Assembly: GCF_029269835.1 (NCBI RefSeq)
Contig: NZ_JARJBB010000010.1
Coordinates: 62,001 to 126,000 of the forward strand
Source: Streptomyces tropicalis
Lineage (GTDB): Bacteria; Actinomycetota; Actinomycetes; Streptomycetales; Streptomycetaceae
Direction of reading: 5' to 3'
DNA length: 64,000 nt
Part shown: piece after piece, positions 33,049-43,030 of the stretch
Layout: each line of letters opens with the position of its first letter
Position numbering within the stretch: the first letter of the stretch is position 1
The notes under the pieces: generated by a model
The model's input: only the letters and a program-made list of their open reading frames with translations
The model's database searches: none
Told to the model about the DNA's origin: nothing
Program-made: the position numbers and the translations under genes

Positions 33049-35532
33049 GTGGCCGACGCGGCAGACTTCCAGGGGACCAGTCCCTCACCTGCCCGCCGCT
33101 GGTTGCGGCGCACCGGGGCACTGCTCGCCGGGGCGCCGCTCCTGGCCGGCCTCCTCCAGCTGCCCGGCGCGACCTCCGCTGCCGCGTCCCCCCAGGCCCC
33201 CGCGCAGGCCCCCGCCTCCGGCTCCGGCACGGTCTCCGTCGCCCTGGACTCCCTGAGCCCCAGCGCGCCCGCGGAGAACGACACGGTGACCGTCACCGGC
33301 ACCGTCACGAACAACGGCCGGCAGGACGTCACCGACGCCCACGTGGGCCTGCGCGTCGGCCCCGAACTGCACACCCGCTCGGCGATCGACGCGGTCGCCC
33401 AGCGCACCCGCTTCTCGCCCGCCGCGGACGGCTCCGAGGTCGGTGGGAAGTACGTCCAGAAGTTCGCGAAGCTCACCCCGGGCGTCGCCGAGCACTTCAG
33501 CATCGCCGTACCGGCCGCGAAACTCGATCTCTCCGCGGACGGGGTCTACCAGCTCGCCGTCTCGCTGTCCGGCCGGACCCCGGCCCAGCCGTGGGACCAG
33601 GTACTCGGCATCCAGCGCACCTTCCTGCCGTGGCAGCCCGGCGACGCCGACACCAAGAGCAGAACGACCTTCCTGTGGCCGCTGATCTCCGACGTCCACA
33701 TGATGGCCGAGACCGGTCCCGGCGAGCAGCAGACGCCGTACTTCGGCAACGACGACCTCGCCAAGGAGATCGGCCCCGGCGGCCGGCTCGCCCAGATGCT
33801 CGCACTGGGCAAGGACCTCGACATCACCTGGGTGATCGACCCCGACCTGCTGGCGTCCGTGGACGCCATGACCCGCAGCTACCGGATCCGCACCGCCGAC
33901 GGAACCTTCGTGCCGGGCACCCACCAGGCGCTCGCCAAGCAGTGGCTCGCACAGATGCAGAAGGCCGTCGCGGGCAAGGACGTCGTCGCGCTGCCGTTCG
34001 CCGACCCGGACCTGGCGTCCCTCGCGCACCGCGGCACGGCCGTCGGCGGCTCCCTGAGCCAGCTCAAGGACGCCACCGACGTCGCTTCCAGCACGGTGCA
34101 GACCATCCTCCACGTGACGCCGAGCACGGACTACGCATGGCCGGTGGACGGCGCCGTCGACCCCTCGATCGTCAAGGTCGCCACCTCGGCGGGCGCCGAC
34201 AAGGTCATCGCGCGCAGCGACAGCCTCCAGGAGAGCAGCGGCCTGTCCTACACGCCCTCGGCCGCCCGGCCCGTCGGCGGGGGCACCAGCGCGGTCGTCG
34301 CGGACGCCCGGCTGTCCACGGCCTTCGAGGGCGACCTGACGCAGGCCGGCAGCACCACGCTCGCCGTGCAGCAGTTCCTCGCCCAGAGCCTGGAGCTCGA
34401 CCAGCAGACCGACAAGGAGCGCAGCGTCGTCGTCGCCCCGCAGCGCATGCCCAGCGCGAGCCAGGCCCAGGCGATGGCGCAGGCGCTCACCGACCTGCAG
34501 CAGGGCACCTGGTCCCAGTCCGAGGACCTGAACGCGGCGGCCCGGACCAAGCCGGATCCCGGCGCCGCCACGCGCATCCCCTCGTCCGCGGACTATCCGG
34601 TCTCGCTGCGCCGCCAGGAGCTGCGGCGGTCGGCCTTCACCGCGATCGCCCGGACCCAGGACAAGATCGACAACTTCAAGGTCGTCCTCACCGACGAGTC
34701 CCGGGTGGTCACGCCGTTCGGCCGGGCCATGAACCGTGAGATGTCCACGTCGTGGCGGGGCCGGGCGGCCGCCGCGGGCGGCTTCCGGGACGGCGTGGAG
34801 CAGTACCTCGACGACCTCTCCCGGGAAGTGAAGCTGATCGACAAGTCGGAGACGAAGCTCTCCGGACGCAGCGCCACGATCCCGGTCACCGTCCAGAACA
34901 ACCTGGTGCAGGGCGTCGACCACCTGGTGCTGCGGCTCACCTCCACCAACCCCACACGGCTGAAGATCGGCGGCAGGGCCTACGCCGAGCAGCCGGTGAC
35001 GGTCTCGGGCGGCCACAGCCAGTCGGTGAAGTTCGCCACCTCGGCCAACGCCAACGGCCGGGTCACGGTGATCGCCCAGCTGTACACCCAGGACGGCCAG
35101 GAATACGGGGCCCCCGTCTCCTTCGACGTGAAGGTCACCGAGGTCACGGCCACGGTGATGCTGGTCATCGGCGGCGGTGTGCTGCTGCTCGTCCTGGCCG
35201 GCTTCCGGATGTACACCCAGCGCAAGCGGGCCGCCGCACGGGACGCCGAAGAGGCCGCGGAGGCGGAGGAGACCGCGGACGCCGAGGGCGCCGGAGCCGC
35301 CGCCGAGGCGCAGGACGGCCGGGACGGCGGCCCGGAGCCCGGCCGGGGTACAGGGACGGACGGAGGACCGGACTCCGGGGCGGAGAACCCGCAGGACACC
35401 GGGGACCGTCTCCCCCGGAAGACGGGCGAACGGCGCGGGACCGGGACACCCGAGCAGCCGAGTGACCCGCCGCCGGACACCGCAGCGGAAAGCGCCGGCC
35501 CGTCCGGCACGGGTGAGAAAGTGGACCGTTGA
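33049..35532 (+). CDS. secreted membrane-anchored DUF6049 family protein
   Basis: 827 aa from a GTG. A signal peptide with twin Arg-like basic start (ARRWLRRTGALLAGAPLLAGLLQLPGATSAAA) precedes a large extracellular region of Ig-like/CARDB-type repeats (NDTVTVTGTVTNNGRQDVTDAHVGLRVG). One C-terminal membrane segment (near residues 702-720, VMLVIGGGVLLLVLAGFRMY) precedes a long acidic cytoplasmic tail. The DUF6049 family is conserved in actinobacteria immediately upstream of murJ, suggesting a role in envelope biogenesis. Function unproven. Confidence 0.8.
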   Translation: MADAADFQGTSPSPARRWLRRTGALLAGAPLLAGLLQLPGATSAAASPQAPAQAPASGSGTVSVALDSLSPSAPAENDTVTVTGTVTNNGRQDVTDAHVGLRVGPELHTRSAIDAVAQRTRFSPAADGSEVGGKYVQKFAKLTPGVAEHFSIAVPAAKLDLSADGVYQLAVSLSGRTPAQPWDQVLGIQRTFLPWQPGDADTKSRTTFLWPLISDVHMMAETGPGEQQTPYFGNDDLAKEIGPGGRLAQMLALGKDLDITWVIDPDLLASVDAMTRSYRIRTADGTFVPGTHQALAKQWLAQMQKAVAGKDVVALPFADPDLASLAHRGTAVGGSLSQLKDATDVASSTVQTILHVTPSTDYAWPVDGAVDPSIVKVATSAGADKVIARSDSLQESSGLSYTPSAARPVGGGTSAVVADARLSTAFEGDLTQAGSTTLAVQQFLAQSLELDQQTDKERSVVVAPQRMPSASQAQAMAQALTDLQQGTWSQSEDLNAAARTKPDPGAATRIPSSADYPVSLRRQELRRSAFTAIARTQDKIDNFKVVLTDESRVVTPFGRAMNREMSTSWRGRAAAAGGFRDGVEQYLDDLSREVKLIDKSETKLSGRSATIPVTVQNNLVQGVDHLVLRLTSTNPTRLKIGGRAYAEQPVTVSGGHSQSVKFATSANANGRVTVIAQLYTQDGQEYGAPVSFDVKVTEVTATVMLVIGGGVLLLVLAGFRMYTQRKRAAARDAEEAAEAEETADAEGAGAAAEAQDGRDGGPEPGRGTGTDGGPDSGAENPQDTGDRLPRKTGERRGTGTPEQPSDPPPDTAAESAGPSGTGEKVDR

Positions 35533-35577
35533 GGATGTCATGGCCCGGTGGGCCCGGGACGATGAGGTGGGGTAACC

Positions 35578-37929
35578 ATGAACGCGCCGTACGAGGGTGA
35601 CCGCGGCCATGCCGTCGGCAACTCGGGCTACCCCGAAGGGCCGCCGCCCGAGCACGGCCAGGTGCCCCCGCAGCCCCCGGCCGACCCGTACTTCCAGGAC
35701 GCGTACGCCGAGGACCCCTACCGGGACCAGGACCTGACCGCGCAGGACCCCGTCGGCGAGGCGCTGTACGACCGTGCCGCGCACCCGCCGCCGCCCCCCG
35801 GCAGCCACCAGCCGCAGCAGCCGCTGTACGGCGCCCCGGAGCCGTCCGCGCACGCCCCCGATCCGCGGGTGTGGGCGCAGACCCCGCCGCCGGAGCCGTC
35901 GGGCACCACGCGGTACCTGCCGCAGGGCGAGGACCCTCGCTCCACCCGGTTCGTGGGGGTGGACGACCTGGTCAGCCACTCCGGGGAGGACCGGCACGAG
36001 CCGGACGCCTTCGCGCACCTCTTCCGGGACCAGCAGCAGGGCGGATACCAGGAGCCCCCGCAGGGCGGCTATCAGCAGCCCTCACACGGCGGCTACCAGG
36101 AGGCCGGAGGCCGGCAGGGCTACCGGCCTCCGCAGCACGCCGACTCGTACCCGCCGGCCGACACCGCCCCGGTCCCCGGGCCCTCTCCCGCGCCGTCCGG
36201 CGGCCCGGCGGGCCCGTACGCCGGGCCGTCGGCCGCGACCGCGACCAGCGCCCCGGCACCCGTCGCGCCCGCGGCACCGGCCGCGCCGGCGAAGAAGGGC
36301 GGCCGGGCAGCCGGTCTGATGAAGTCGAGCGCCGTGATGGCCGCGGGCACGATGGTCTCCCGGCTGACCGGCTTCATCCGCTCCGCGATGATCGTGGCCG
36401 CGCTGGGCACGGCCCTCCTCGGCGACACCTTCCAGGTGGCCTACCAGCTGCCGACGATGATCTACATCCTCACCGTCGGCGGCGGCCTGAACTCCGTGTT
36501 CGTCCCGCAGCTCGTGCGCGCCATGAAGGAGGACGACGACGGCGGCGAGGCGTTCGCCAACCGTCTGCTGACGCTCGTCATCGTGGCGCTCGGCGCCCTC
36601 ACCGCGCTCGCGATGTTCGCGGCGCCGCTGCTGGTCCGGCTGCTCTCCACGCCGGTCGCCAGTGACCCGGCGGCCAACGCGGTGGGCGTCACCTTCACCC
36701 GCTACTTCCTGCCCACGATCTTCTTCATGGGCGTCCACGTGGTGATGGGGCAGATCCTCAACGCCCGCGGCAAGTTCGGCGCGATGATGTGGACGCCGGT
36801 CCTCAACAACGTCGTCATCATCGCGACGCTCAGCATGTTCCTGTGGGTCTACGGCACCGCCGCGAACTCGCACATGAACGTCACGAACATCCCGCCGGAG
36901 GGCGAGCGCCTGCTGGGCGTCGGCGTCCTCCTCGGCCTCGTCGTCCAGGCACTGGCGATGATCCCCTACCTCCGGGAGACGGGCTTCCGGCTGCGGCTGC
37001 GCTTCGACTGGCGCGGCCACGGCCTCGGCAAGGCCGCCATGCTCGCCAAGTGGACGGTCCTGTTCGTCCTCGCCAACCAGGCGGGCGCCGTCGTCGTCAC
37101 CCAGCTGGCCACCGCGGCGGTCAAGGACACCAACCTCCCCGGCACCGGCTTCAGCGCCTACGCGAACGCCCAGCTGATCTGGGGCCTGCCGCAGGCCATC
37201 ATCACGGTCTCCCTGATGGCAGCCCTGCTGCCCCGCATCTCGCGTTCCGCCGCGGAGCACGACGCCGGGGCCGTCCGCGACGACATCTCGCAGGGTCTGC
37301 GCACCACGGCCGTCGCCATCGTGCCCATCGCCTTCGGCTTCCTCGCCCTGGGCATCCCGATGTGCACGTTGATCTTCGGTTCCTCCGGCACCGGCGCCGC
37401 CACCAACATGGGCTACATGCTGATGGCCTTCGCCCTCGGCCTGATCCCCTACTCCGTGCAGTACGTGGTCCTGCGCGCCTTCTACGCGTACGAGGACACC
37501 CGGACGCCCTTCTACAACACGGTCATCGTGGCCGCCGTCAACGCGGGCGCGTCCGCCCTGTGCTACGTGCTCCTCCCGCCCCGCTGGGCCGTCGCCGGCA
37601 TGGCCGCCGCCTACGGCGTCGCCTACGCCATCGGCGTCGGGGTCGCCTGGCGCCGCCTGCGCCGGCGTCTGGGCGGCGACCTGGACGGCGCCCGCGTGCT
37701 GCGGACGTACGCACGGCTGAGCATCGCGTCGCTGCCGGCGGCGCTCCTCAGCGGCGCGGCCTGCTACGGCATCGGCCACAGCCTGGGACAGGGCGTCCTC
37801 GGGTCCTTCGCCGCGCTGCTGGCGGGCGGGGCGCTGCTGATCGGGGTCTTCTTCCTGGCCGCCCGGCGCATGCGCATCGAGGAAATCAACTCCCTCGTGG
37901 GCATGGTGCGCGGGCGCCTGGGGCGTTGA
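35578..37929 (+). CDS. murJ: lipid II flippase MurJ (MviN) with long disordered N-terminus
   Basis: 783 aa. Residues 1-235 are Pro/Gln/Tyr-rich and disordered, including imperfect GGYQEPPQGGYQQPSHGGYQ repeats. The MurJ membrane domain starts near 245 (SSAVMAAGTMVSRLTGFIRSAMIVAALG), and its roughly fourteen helices carry the expected QLPTMIYILTVGGGLNSVFVPQLVRAM. It exports the undecaprenyl-linked peptidoglycan precursor. The pseudokinase gene directly downstream parallels the kinase-like regulation of mycobacterial MviN. Confidence 0.95.
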   Translation: MNAPYEGDRGHAVGNSGYPEGPPPEHGQVPPQPPADPYFQDAYAEDPYRDQDLTAQDPVGEALYDRAAHPPPPPGSHQPQQPLYGAPEPSAHAPDPRVWAQTPPPEPSGTTRYLPQGEDPRSTRFVGVDDLVSHSGEDRHEPDAFAHLFRDQQQGGYQEPPQGGYQQPSHGGYQEAGGRQGYRPPQHADSYPPADTAPVPGPSPAPSGGPAGPYAGPSAATATSAPAPVAPAAPAAPAKKGGRAAGLMKSSAVMAAGTMVSRLTGFIRSAMIVAALGTALLGDTFQVAYQLPTMIYILTVGGGLNSVFVPQLVRAMKEDDDGGEAFANRLLTLVIVALGALTALAMFAAPLLVRLLSTPVASDPAANAVGVTFTRYFLPTIFFMGVHVVMGQILNARGKFGAMMWTPVLNNVVIIATLSMFLWVYGTAANSHMNVTNIPPEGERLLGVGVLLGLVVQALAMIPYLRETGFRLRLRFDWRGHGLGKAAMLAKWTVLFVLANQAGAVVVTQLATAAVKDTNLPGTGFSAYANAQLIWGLPQAIITVSLMAALLPRISRSAAEHDAGAVRDDISQGLRTTAVAIVPIAFGFLALGIPMCTLIFGSSGTGAATNMGYMLMAFALGLIPYSVQYVVLRAFYAYEDTRTPFYNTVIVAAVNAGASALCYVLLPPRWAVAGMAAAYGVAYAIGVGVAWRRLRRRLGGDLDGARVLRTYARLSIASLPAALLSGAACYGIGHSLGQGVLGSFAALLAGGALLIGVFFLAARRMRIEEINSLVGMVRGRLGR

Positions 37930-38047
37930 GCCCGGGGTAGGCGCACAACCATCGTCCGCGGCCGTGTGTCGTGCATAGCAGCGGACTGTGGGCACAATTG
38001 GTTTCGGCGCCGGACAGCGCGCAATGGATGGGGAGGCAGGAGCGACG

Positions 38048-39769
38048 GTGGCGGAACGGAGCACGGCTGCCGTCGACGTGGCAGAGAACAGCGGCGAGAC
38101 GCCGCTGACCGCCGAGGCGGACCAGTCCACGGCCGACGGGGTGGCCCAGAACCGGGAGCGGGACACGGACAAGGACGAGGCACAGGGGAGCGGCGGGACC
38201 CAGGGTCCCGGGACGAAGGCCTCACCGCCTGAACTGCACAGCGGTCACAAGCTCGCCAGACGCTACCGCCTCGAGGAGTGCGTCACCCGTCTGGAGGGCT
38301 TCAGCAGCTGGCGTGCGGTGGACGAGAAGCTCCGCCGTGCCGTCGGCGTGCACATCCTGCCCGCCGACCACGCGCGCGCCCGCTCCGTCCTGGCCGCGGC
38401 CCGCTCGTCCGCCCTGCTCGGCGACCCCCGCTTCGTCCAGGTCCTCGACGCCGTCGAGGAGGACGACGTCGTCTACGTCGTCCACGAATGGCTGCCGGAC
38501 GCGACCGAACTGACCACGCTGCTGTCCGTGGGCCCCCTGGAGCCGCACGACGCCTACCAGTTGGTCAGCCAGGTCGCCTCGGCGATGGCCGCCGCCCACC
38601 GCGAGGGCCTCGCACACCTCCGGCTCAACCCGAACGCCGTCCTGCGCACCTCCTCGGGACAGTGGCGGATCCGCGGCCTGGCCGTGAACGCCGCACTGCG
38701 CGGTGTCAGCTCCGACACCCCGCAGCGCACCGACACCGAGGCGATCGGCGCCCTGCTGTACGCGGCGCTGACGCATCGCTGGCCCTACGAGAGCGATGCC
38801 CACGGCCTGTCCGGCCTGCCCAAGGACATCGGCCTCATCCCCCCGGACCAGGTCCGGGCCGGCGTGCACCGCGGGCTCTCCGAACTCGCCATGCGCGCCC
38901 TGGCCAACGACGGTGCCACCGCCTCGCGTCACGAGGCGCCGTGCACCACGCCCGAGGAGCTGGTGAAGGCGATCGGCGAGATGCCCCGCATCCGCCCGCC
39001 GGAGCCCGCGTTCACCGCCCCGCCGGAGTACCAGCACACGGCCTACCAGCAGGGCTCCTTCGGTCGTCCCGCCGCGCGCCCCGGCGTCACCCAGCCCACG
39101 CCCGCCCCGCCGCCCCCGCTGCAGAGCCGTACCGGCAAGGCGCTGAAGTGGGCCGTCTCCGCGCTCCTGATCGCCGCCCTCGGGCTGGGCAGCTGGCAGC
39201 TCGCGGACGCCCTGATGGACCAGGGCGGCAAGGCGGACAACGGCGACCAGACCCAGACCACGGACGGCAACAACAAGGACGGCAAGCAGCCCAGGCCGCC
39301 CGTGCCGCTGCGCATCGAGGGAGCCCGGGAGTACGTCGCCAGCGGTGACGCCCAGGCCCCCGGGGACGTCGGCAAGACCTACGACTCGGACAGCTCCACC
39401 TACTGGCGGACCAAGCGCTACAACTCCGGCCCGCAGCTGGCCCCGTACAAGCCGGGCGTGGGCATCGTCTACGACCTCGGCTCCGTCCGGGAGGTCACGG
39501 CCGCCTCGATAGGGCTCCGGTATCCCGGCGACCACACGACGGTCCACCTCTACGCCACGGACTCGCTGACCCCGTCCACGAGTGTCGACGGGATGAAGGA
39601 GATCGGAACCGCCACCACCCGGGGGACCTCTCTCACGGTGAAGGCGGCGAAGACGGTGAAGACCCGGTACGTGCTCCTGTGGATCACGGACGTGCCCCTT
39701 GCCTCCGCCGACGGCTACAGCGGGGCCGGCTACAAGCAGGCGATCACCGACGTGAAGTTCACGGGCTGA
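38048..39769 (+). CDS. membrane pseudokinase associated with MurJ
   Basis: About 573 aa; a GTG at 38048 after GGCAGGAG is preferred over in-frame starts at 37988 and 38024. A kinase-like fold spans about residues 60-310, but catalytic positions are lost: HRDLKPxN is replaced by HLRLNPNAV, and no DFG is present (IRGLAV). One membrane segment (ALKWAVSALLIAALGLGSW) and an extracellular jelly-roll/discoidin-like domain follow. The neighbour and architecture match the MviN-partner pseudokinase of actinobacteria, inferred to regulate lipid II export at the membrane. Confidence 0.85.
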   Translation: MAERSTAAVDVAENSGETPLTAEADQSTADGVAQNRERDTDKDEAQGSGGTQGPGTKASPPELHSGHKLARRYRLEECVTRLEGFSSWRAVDEKLRRAVGVHILPADHARARSVLAAARSSALLGDPRFVQVLDAVEEDDVVYVVHEWLPDATELTTLLSVGPLEPHDAYQLVSQVASAMAAAHREGLAHLRLNPNAVLRTSSGQWRIRGLAVNAALRGVSSDTPQRTDTEAIGALLYAALTHRWPYESDAHGLSGLPKDIGLIPPDQVRAGVHRGLSELAMRALANDGATASRHEAPCTTPEELVKAIGEMPRIRPPEPAFTAPPEYQHTAYQQGSFGRPAARPGVTQPTPAPPPPLQSRTGKALKWAVSALLIAALGLGSWQLADALMDQGGKADNGDQTQTTDGNNKDGKQPRPPVPLRIEGAREYVASGDAQAPGDVGKTYDSDSSTYWRTKRYNSGPQLAPYKPGVGIVYDLGSVREVTAASIGLRYPGDHTTVHLYATDSLTPSTSVDGMKEIGTATTRGTSLTVKAAKTVKTRYVLLWITDVPLASADGYSGAGYKQAITDVKFTG

Positions 39770-39793
39770 CGTCCGGCGAGGGGGAGGGGCCCG

Positions 39794-40525
39794 ATGGCCG
39801 AGAGCACCGCCTACGGTGACGCGAGCGATCAGGACCTCCTCGCCCGCCATGTGAAAGGCGATCCGGACGCCTTCGGTGAGATCGTGCGCCGGCACCGCGA
39901 CCGACTCTGGGCGGTGGCCCTGCGCACGCTGGGGGACCGCGAGGAGGCCGCCGACGCCGTGCAGGACGCGTTCGTCTCGGCCTACCGGGCCGCCCATACC
40001 TTCCGCGGGCAGTCCGCGGTCACGACCTGGCTGCACCGCATCACGGTGAACGCGTGCCTCGACCGGGTCCGCAAGGCCGCCTCCCGGAAGACCTCCCCGG
40101 TGGACGACACCGAGCGCCTGGAACAACTGCTGGAGCCCCAAGAGTCCGCCTCGGCCCCCGCCGAGCGCAACGACGTGCAGCGGCAACTCATCGAGGCGCT
40201 GGGCACCCTCCCGGTCGACCAGCGGGCCGCCCTGGTGCTCGTCGACATGCAGGGCTACCCGGTCGCCGAGGCCGCTCAGGTCCTCGACGTGCCGACGGGG
40301 ACGGTGAAGAGCCGCTGCGCGCGGGGCAGAGCCAAACTCCTGCCCCTGCTGGCCCACCTCCGGCCGGACGGCCCCGGCGCACGGGGCGGAACCGGACCCG
40401 ATCCCGGGCGGAACCGGGTGCAGGGGACACCCGTCCCACCGACAGCGCACCCTCGGGGATCCGGTCCGGGGGACGCGGAGCCAGGCGATTCAGCTGCTGC
40501 GAAGGGCGGAGGTGGACGAGCGTGA
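39794..40525 (+). CDS. sigM: ECF RNA polymerase sigma factor SigM
   Basis: 243 aa. Sigma region 2 (DAFGEIVRRHRDRLWAVALRTLGDREEAADAVQDAFVSAYRAAHTF) and region 4 (ALGTLPVDQRAALVLVDMQGYPVAEAAQVLDVPTGTVKSRCARGRAKL) are both intact. A Pro/Gly-rich tail follows. The stop overlaps the start of the anti-sigma gene (GTGA). Position between the pseudokinase and trxB matches the S. coelicolor sigM locus; the regulon involves envelope and development according to published work on that locus. Confidence 0.93.
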   Translation: MAESTAYGDASDQDLLARHVKGDPDAFGEIVRRHRDRLWAVALRTLGDREEAADAVQDAFVSAYRAAHTFRGQSAVTTWLHRITVNACLDRVRKAASRKTSPVDDTERLEQLLEPQESASAPAERNDVQRQLIEALGTLPVDQRAALVLVDMQGYPVAEAAQVLDVPTGTVKSRCARGRAKLLPLLAHLRPDGPGARGGTGPDPGRNRVQGTPVPPTAHPRGSGPGDAEPGDSAAAKGGGGRA

Positions 40526-41472
40526 CATCCACGACCGACACGGCCGGTCACCCGGACGTCTCCGAGATCTCCGACCTCACCGAGGGCCTGCTGCCCCCGG
40601 CCCGCAGCGCCGATCTGCGACGCCACCTCGACGAGTGCGCCCTCTGCGCCGACGTCCATGCCTCTCTGGAGGAGATCCGCGGCCGGCTGGGCACTCTGCC
40701 GGGCCCGCCGCGCATGCCCGACGACGTCGCCCGCCGGATCGACGCCGCCCTCGCCGCCGAGGCACTGCTGGCGGCCGCGGCTCCCGGCACGGCGGACGAG
40801 CCGCCCGTCGTCCACAACGGGACAGCGCCCCGCCGGACGCCCTCCGCCACGGAGGACGGCACGCATGTTTCACGTGAAACATCGCGCGCCGCGGTCCCGG
40901 AGGAACGTCCCTCCGGACATGCCCGTGGCTCCACCGGGCCGGGCCGCACGCCCCGCTCCCGGCGCGGCCGTCGCAGGATCGTCGTGCTGGGCTCGGTCTG
41001 CTCGATCGCCGCCCTCGGCATCGCCTCCGTGGTGCTGGCGACCCTGAACCATGGCAGCGGCCCCGACACCACCGCCCACGGCAAGTCCACCGCCCCGGCG
41101 GACACCTTCGCCGCGGGCACACTCCAGGGCCAGGTCACCGATCTCCTCCACAAGGCGAAGGACGGGCAGAACGGTTCGCATGCCCCGCACAGCTTCGGGG
41201 TGGAGACCGGCCCGGGCACCGGCAGCCCACGGATACTGAAGAGCCAACCCACCGTCGCGGTCCCCGCCTGCGTCCAGCAGGGCATCCACCGCGACGACTC
41301 GGCCCTCGCCGCGCAGAAGGGCAGCTACAGCGGCAAGGACGCCTATCTGGTGGTGCTCCCCGACACCTCCGGCGGCGACCGAGTCACGGCCTACGTCGTC
41401 GACGCGACCTGCGTACGTCATCCGGCGTCTCGGGCGACGGTGCTCCTGACACGGTCGTACCCGCGTCCCTGA
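40522..41472 (+). CDS. rsmA: anti-sigma factor RsmA
   Basis: 316 aa from a GTG overlapping the sigM stop by 4 bp. The N-terminal anti-sigma domain has the HxxxCxxC motif (RRHLDECALC). One membrane segment (IVVLGSVCSIAALGIASVVLATL, near residue 160) leads to an extracytoplasmic C-terminal domain. The S. coelicolor orthologue is reported to hold a [2Fe-2S] cluster and to inhibit SigM. A complete parS site lies inside the coding sequence and is read as VSRET. Confidence 0.9.
   Translation: MTSTTDTAGHPDVSEISDLTEGLLPPARSADLRRHLDECALCADVHASLEEIRGRLGTLPGPPRMPDDVARRIDAALAAEALLAAAAPGTADEPPVVHNGTAPRRTPSATEDGTHVSRETSRAAVPEERPSGHARGSTGPGRTPRSRRGRRRIVVLGSVCSIAALGIASVVLATLNHGSGPDTTAHGKSTAPADTFAAGTLQGQVTDLLHKAKDGQNGSHAPHSFGVETGPGTGSPRILKSQPTVAVPACVQQGIHRDDSALAAQKGSYSGKDAYLVVLPDTSGGDRVTAYVVDATCVRHPASRATVLLTRSYPRP
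40867..40880. other. parS: parS centromere site within rsmA
   Basis: Exact GTTTCACGTGAAAC inside the rsmA reading frame. Confidence 0.95.
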
Positions 41473-41568
41473 CCCGGCCCCGGCCCTTCCCGCGGTGTGC
41501 GCTCCCCCCGCGCGCCCCGGGGCGCTTCCTAGGGTCGTACCCGGCACACCCGTGTGCCCCGCCACACC

Positions 41569-41595
41569 GGGAATGCACGCCCCTTAGGATCCGTT
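41569..41595 (+). promoter_or_regulatory. SigR-type promoter upstream of trxB
   Basis: GGGAAT at 41569-41574, exactly 18 bp, then GTT at 41593-41595. This is the thiol-stress sigma factor SigR consensus (GGGAAT-N18-GTT), 71 bp before the trxB start. Confidence 0.85.
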
Positions 41596-41666
41596 GGGTG
41601 GGGTGAGAGCTGTGAGAGAGGCTCACCCCGGCCGTACGACACCGTCCAGAGACGAGGAATCAAGCC

Positions 41667-42635
41667 GTGAGCGACGTCCGTAACGTGATCATCATCGGCT
41701 CCGGGCCCGCAGGCTACACGGCGGCGCTCTACACCGCGCGCGCGTCGCTGAAGCCGCTGGTGTTCGAGGGGGCCGTCACCGCGGGCGGTGCGCTGATGAA
41801 CACCACCGAGGTCGAGAACTTCCCCGGCTTCCGTGACGGCATCATGGGTCCCGACCTGATGGACAACATGCGGGCCCAGGCCGAGCGCTTCGGCGCCGAG
41901 CTGGTGCCCGACGACGTCGTCTCCGTCGACCTCACCGGTGAGATCAAGACCGTGACCGACACCGCCGGCACGGTCCACCGCGCCAAGGCCGTGATCGTCA
42001 CCACCGGCTCGCAGCACCGCAAGCTCGGTCTCCCCAACGAGGACGCCCTCTCCGGCCGCGGTGTCTCCTGGTGCGCCACCTGTGACGGCTTCTTCTTCAA
42101 GGACCAGGACATCGCCGTGATCGGCGGCGGCGACACCGCGATGGAGGAGGCCACCTTCCTCTCCCGCTTCGCCAAGTCCGTGACGGTCGTCCACCGCCGT
42201 GACACCCTGCGCGCCTCCAAGGCGATGCAGGAGCGCGCCTTCGCCGACCCGAAGATCCGGTTCGTCTGGGACAGCGAGGTGGCCGAGATCGAGGGCGACC
42301 CCAAGCTCTCGGGTCTGAAGCTGCGGAACGTGAAGACCGGCGAGATCTCCGACCTGGCGGTGACGGGCCTGTTCATCGCGATCGGCCACGACCCGCGCAC
42401 GGAGCTCTTCAAGGGCCAGCTGGACCTGGACGAGGAGGGCTACCTGCAGGTCGCCGCCCCTTCCACCCGCACCAACCTGACCGGTGTCTTCGGCGCCGGT
42501 GACGTGGTCGACCACACCTACCGCCAGGCGATCACCGCGGCCGGTACCGGCTGCTCCGCGGCCCTGGACGCCGAGCGCTTCCTGGCCGCCCTGGCGGACG
42601 ACGACCAGCCCGAGCCCGAGAAGACGGCCGTCTGA
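41667..42635 (+). CDS. trxB: thioredoxin reductase
   Basis: 322 aa from a GTG after GACGAGGAAT. FAD-binding GSGPAGYTAALYTARA, redox CATC in WCATCDGFFF, NADPH-binding GGGDTAMEEA, and C-terminal GVFGAGDVVDHTYRQAITAAGTGC. It reduces thioredoxin TrxA encoded 61 bp downstream. Induction by disulfide stress through SigR fits the upstream promoter. Confidence 0.97.
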   Translation: MSDVRNVIIIGSGPAGYTAALYTARASLKPLVFEGAVTAGGALMNTTEVENFPGFRDGIMGPDLMDNMRAQAERFGAELVPDDVVSVDLTGEIKTVTDTAGTVHRAKAVIVTTGSQHRKLGLPNEDALSGRGVSWCATCDGFFFKDQDIAVIGGGDTAMEEATFLSRFAKSVTVVHRRDTLRASKAMQERAFADPKIRFVWDSEVAEIEGDPKLSGLKLRNVKTGEISDLAVTGLFIAIGHDPRTELFKGQLDLDEEGYLQVAAPSTRTNLTGVFGAGDVVDHTYRQAITAAGTGCSAALDAERFLAALADDDQPEPEKTAV

Positions 42636-42696
42636 GGCTCACCCCCCTCACCCCGCCCCCATCACTCCACCGCACGAACCAGTTAAGGAGCCCGCC

Positions 42697-43029
42697 GTGG
42701 CCGGCACCCTGAAGAACGTGACCGACGCCTCCTTCGAGCAGGACGTCCTCAAGAGCGACAAGCCCGTCCTGGTGGACTTCTGGGCCGCCTGGTGCGGTCC
42801 CTGCCGCCAGATTGCTCCGTCGCTCGAGGCGATCGCCACGGAGTACGGCGACAAGATCGAGATCGTCAAGCTCAACATCGACGAGAACCCGGGTACGGCC
42901 GCCAAGTACGGCGTCATGTCCATCCCGACGCTGAACGTCTACCAGAACGGCGAGGTCGCCAAGACCATCGTGGGCGCCAAGCCGAAGGCCGCGATCGTCC
43001 GCGACCTCGAGGACTTCATCGCCGAGTGA
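42697..43029 (+). CDS. trxA: thioredoxin
   Basis: 110 aa from a GTG with an AAGGAG ribosome site. Active site WCGPC in VLVDFWAAWCGPCRQ and cis-proline MSIPTLNVYQNG. General disulfide reductase in the cytoplasm, forming an operon with trxB. Confidence 0.97.
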   Translation: MAGTLKNVTDASFEQDVLKSDKPVLVDFWAAWCGPCRQIAPSLEAIATEYGDKIEIVKLNIDENPGTAAKYGVMSIPTLNVYQNGEVAKTIVGAKPKAAIVRDLEDFIAE

Positions 43030-43030
43030 C

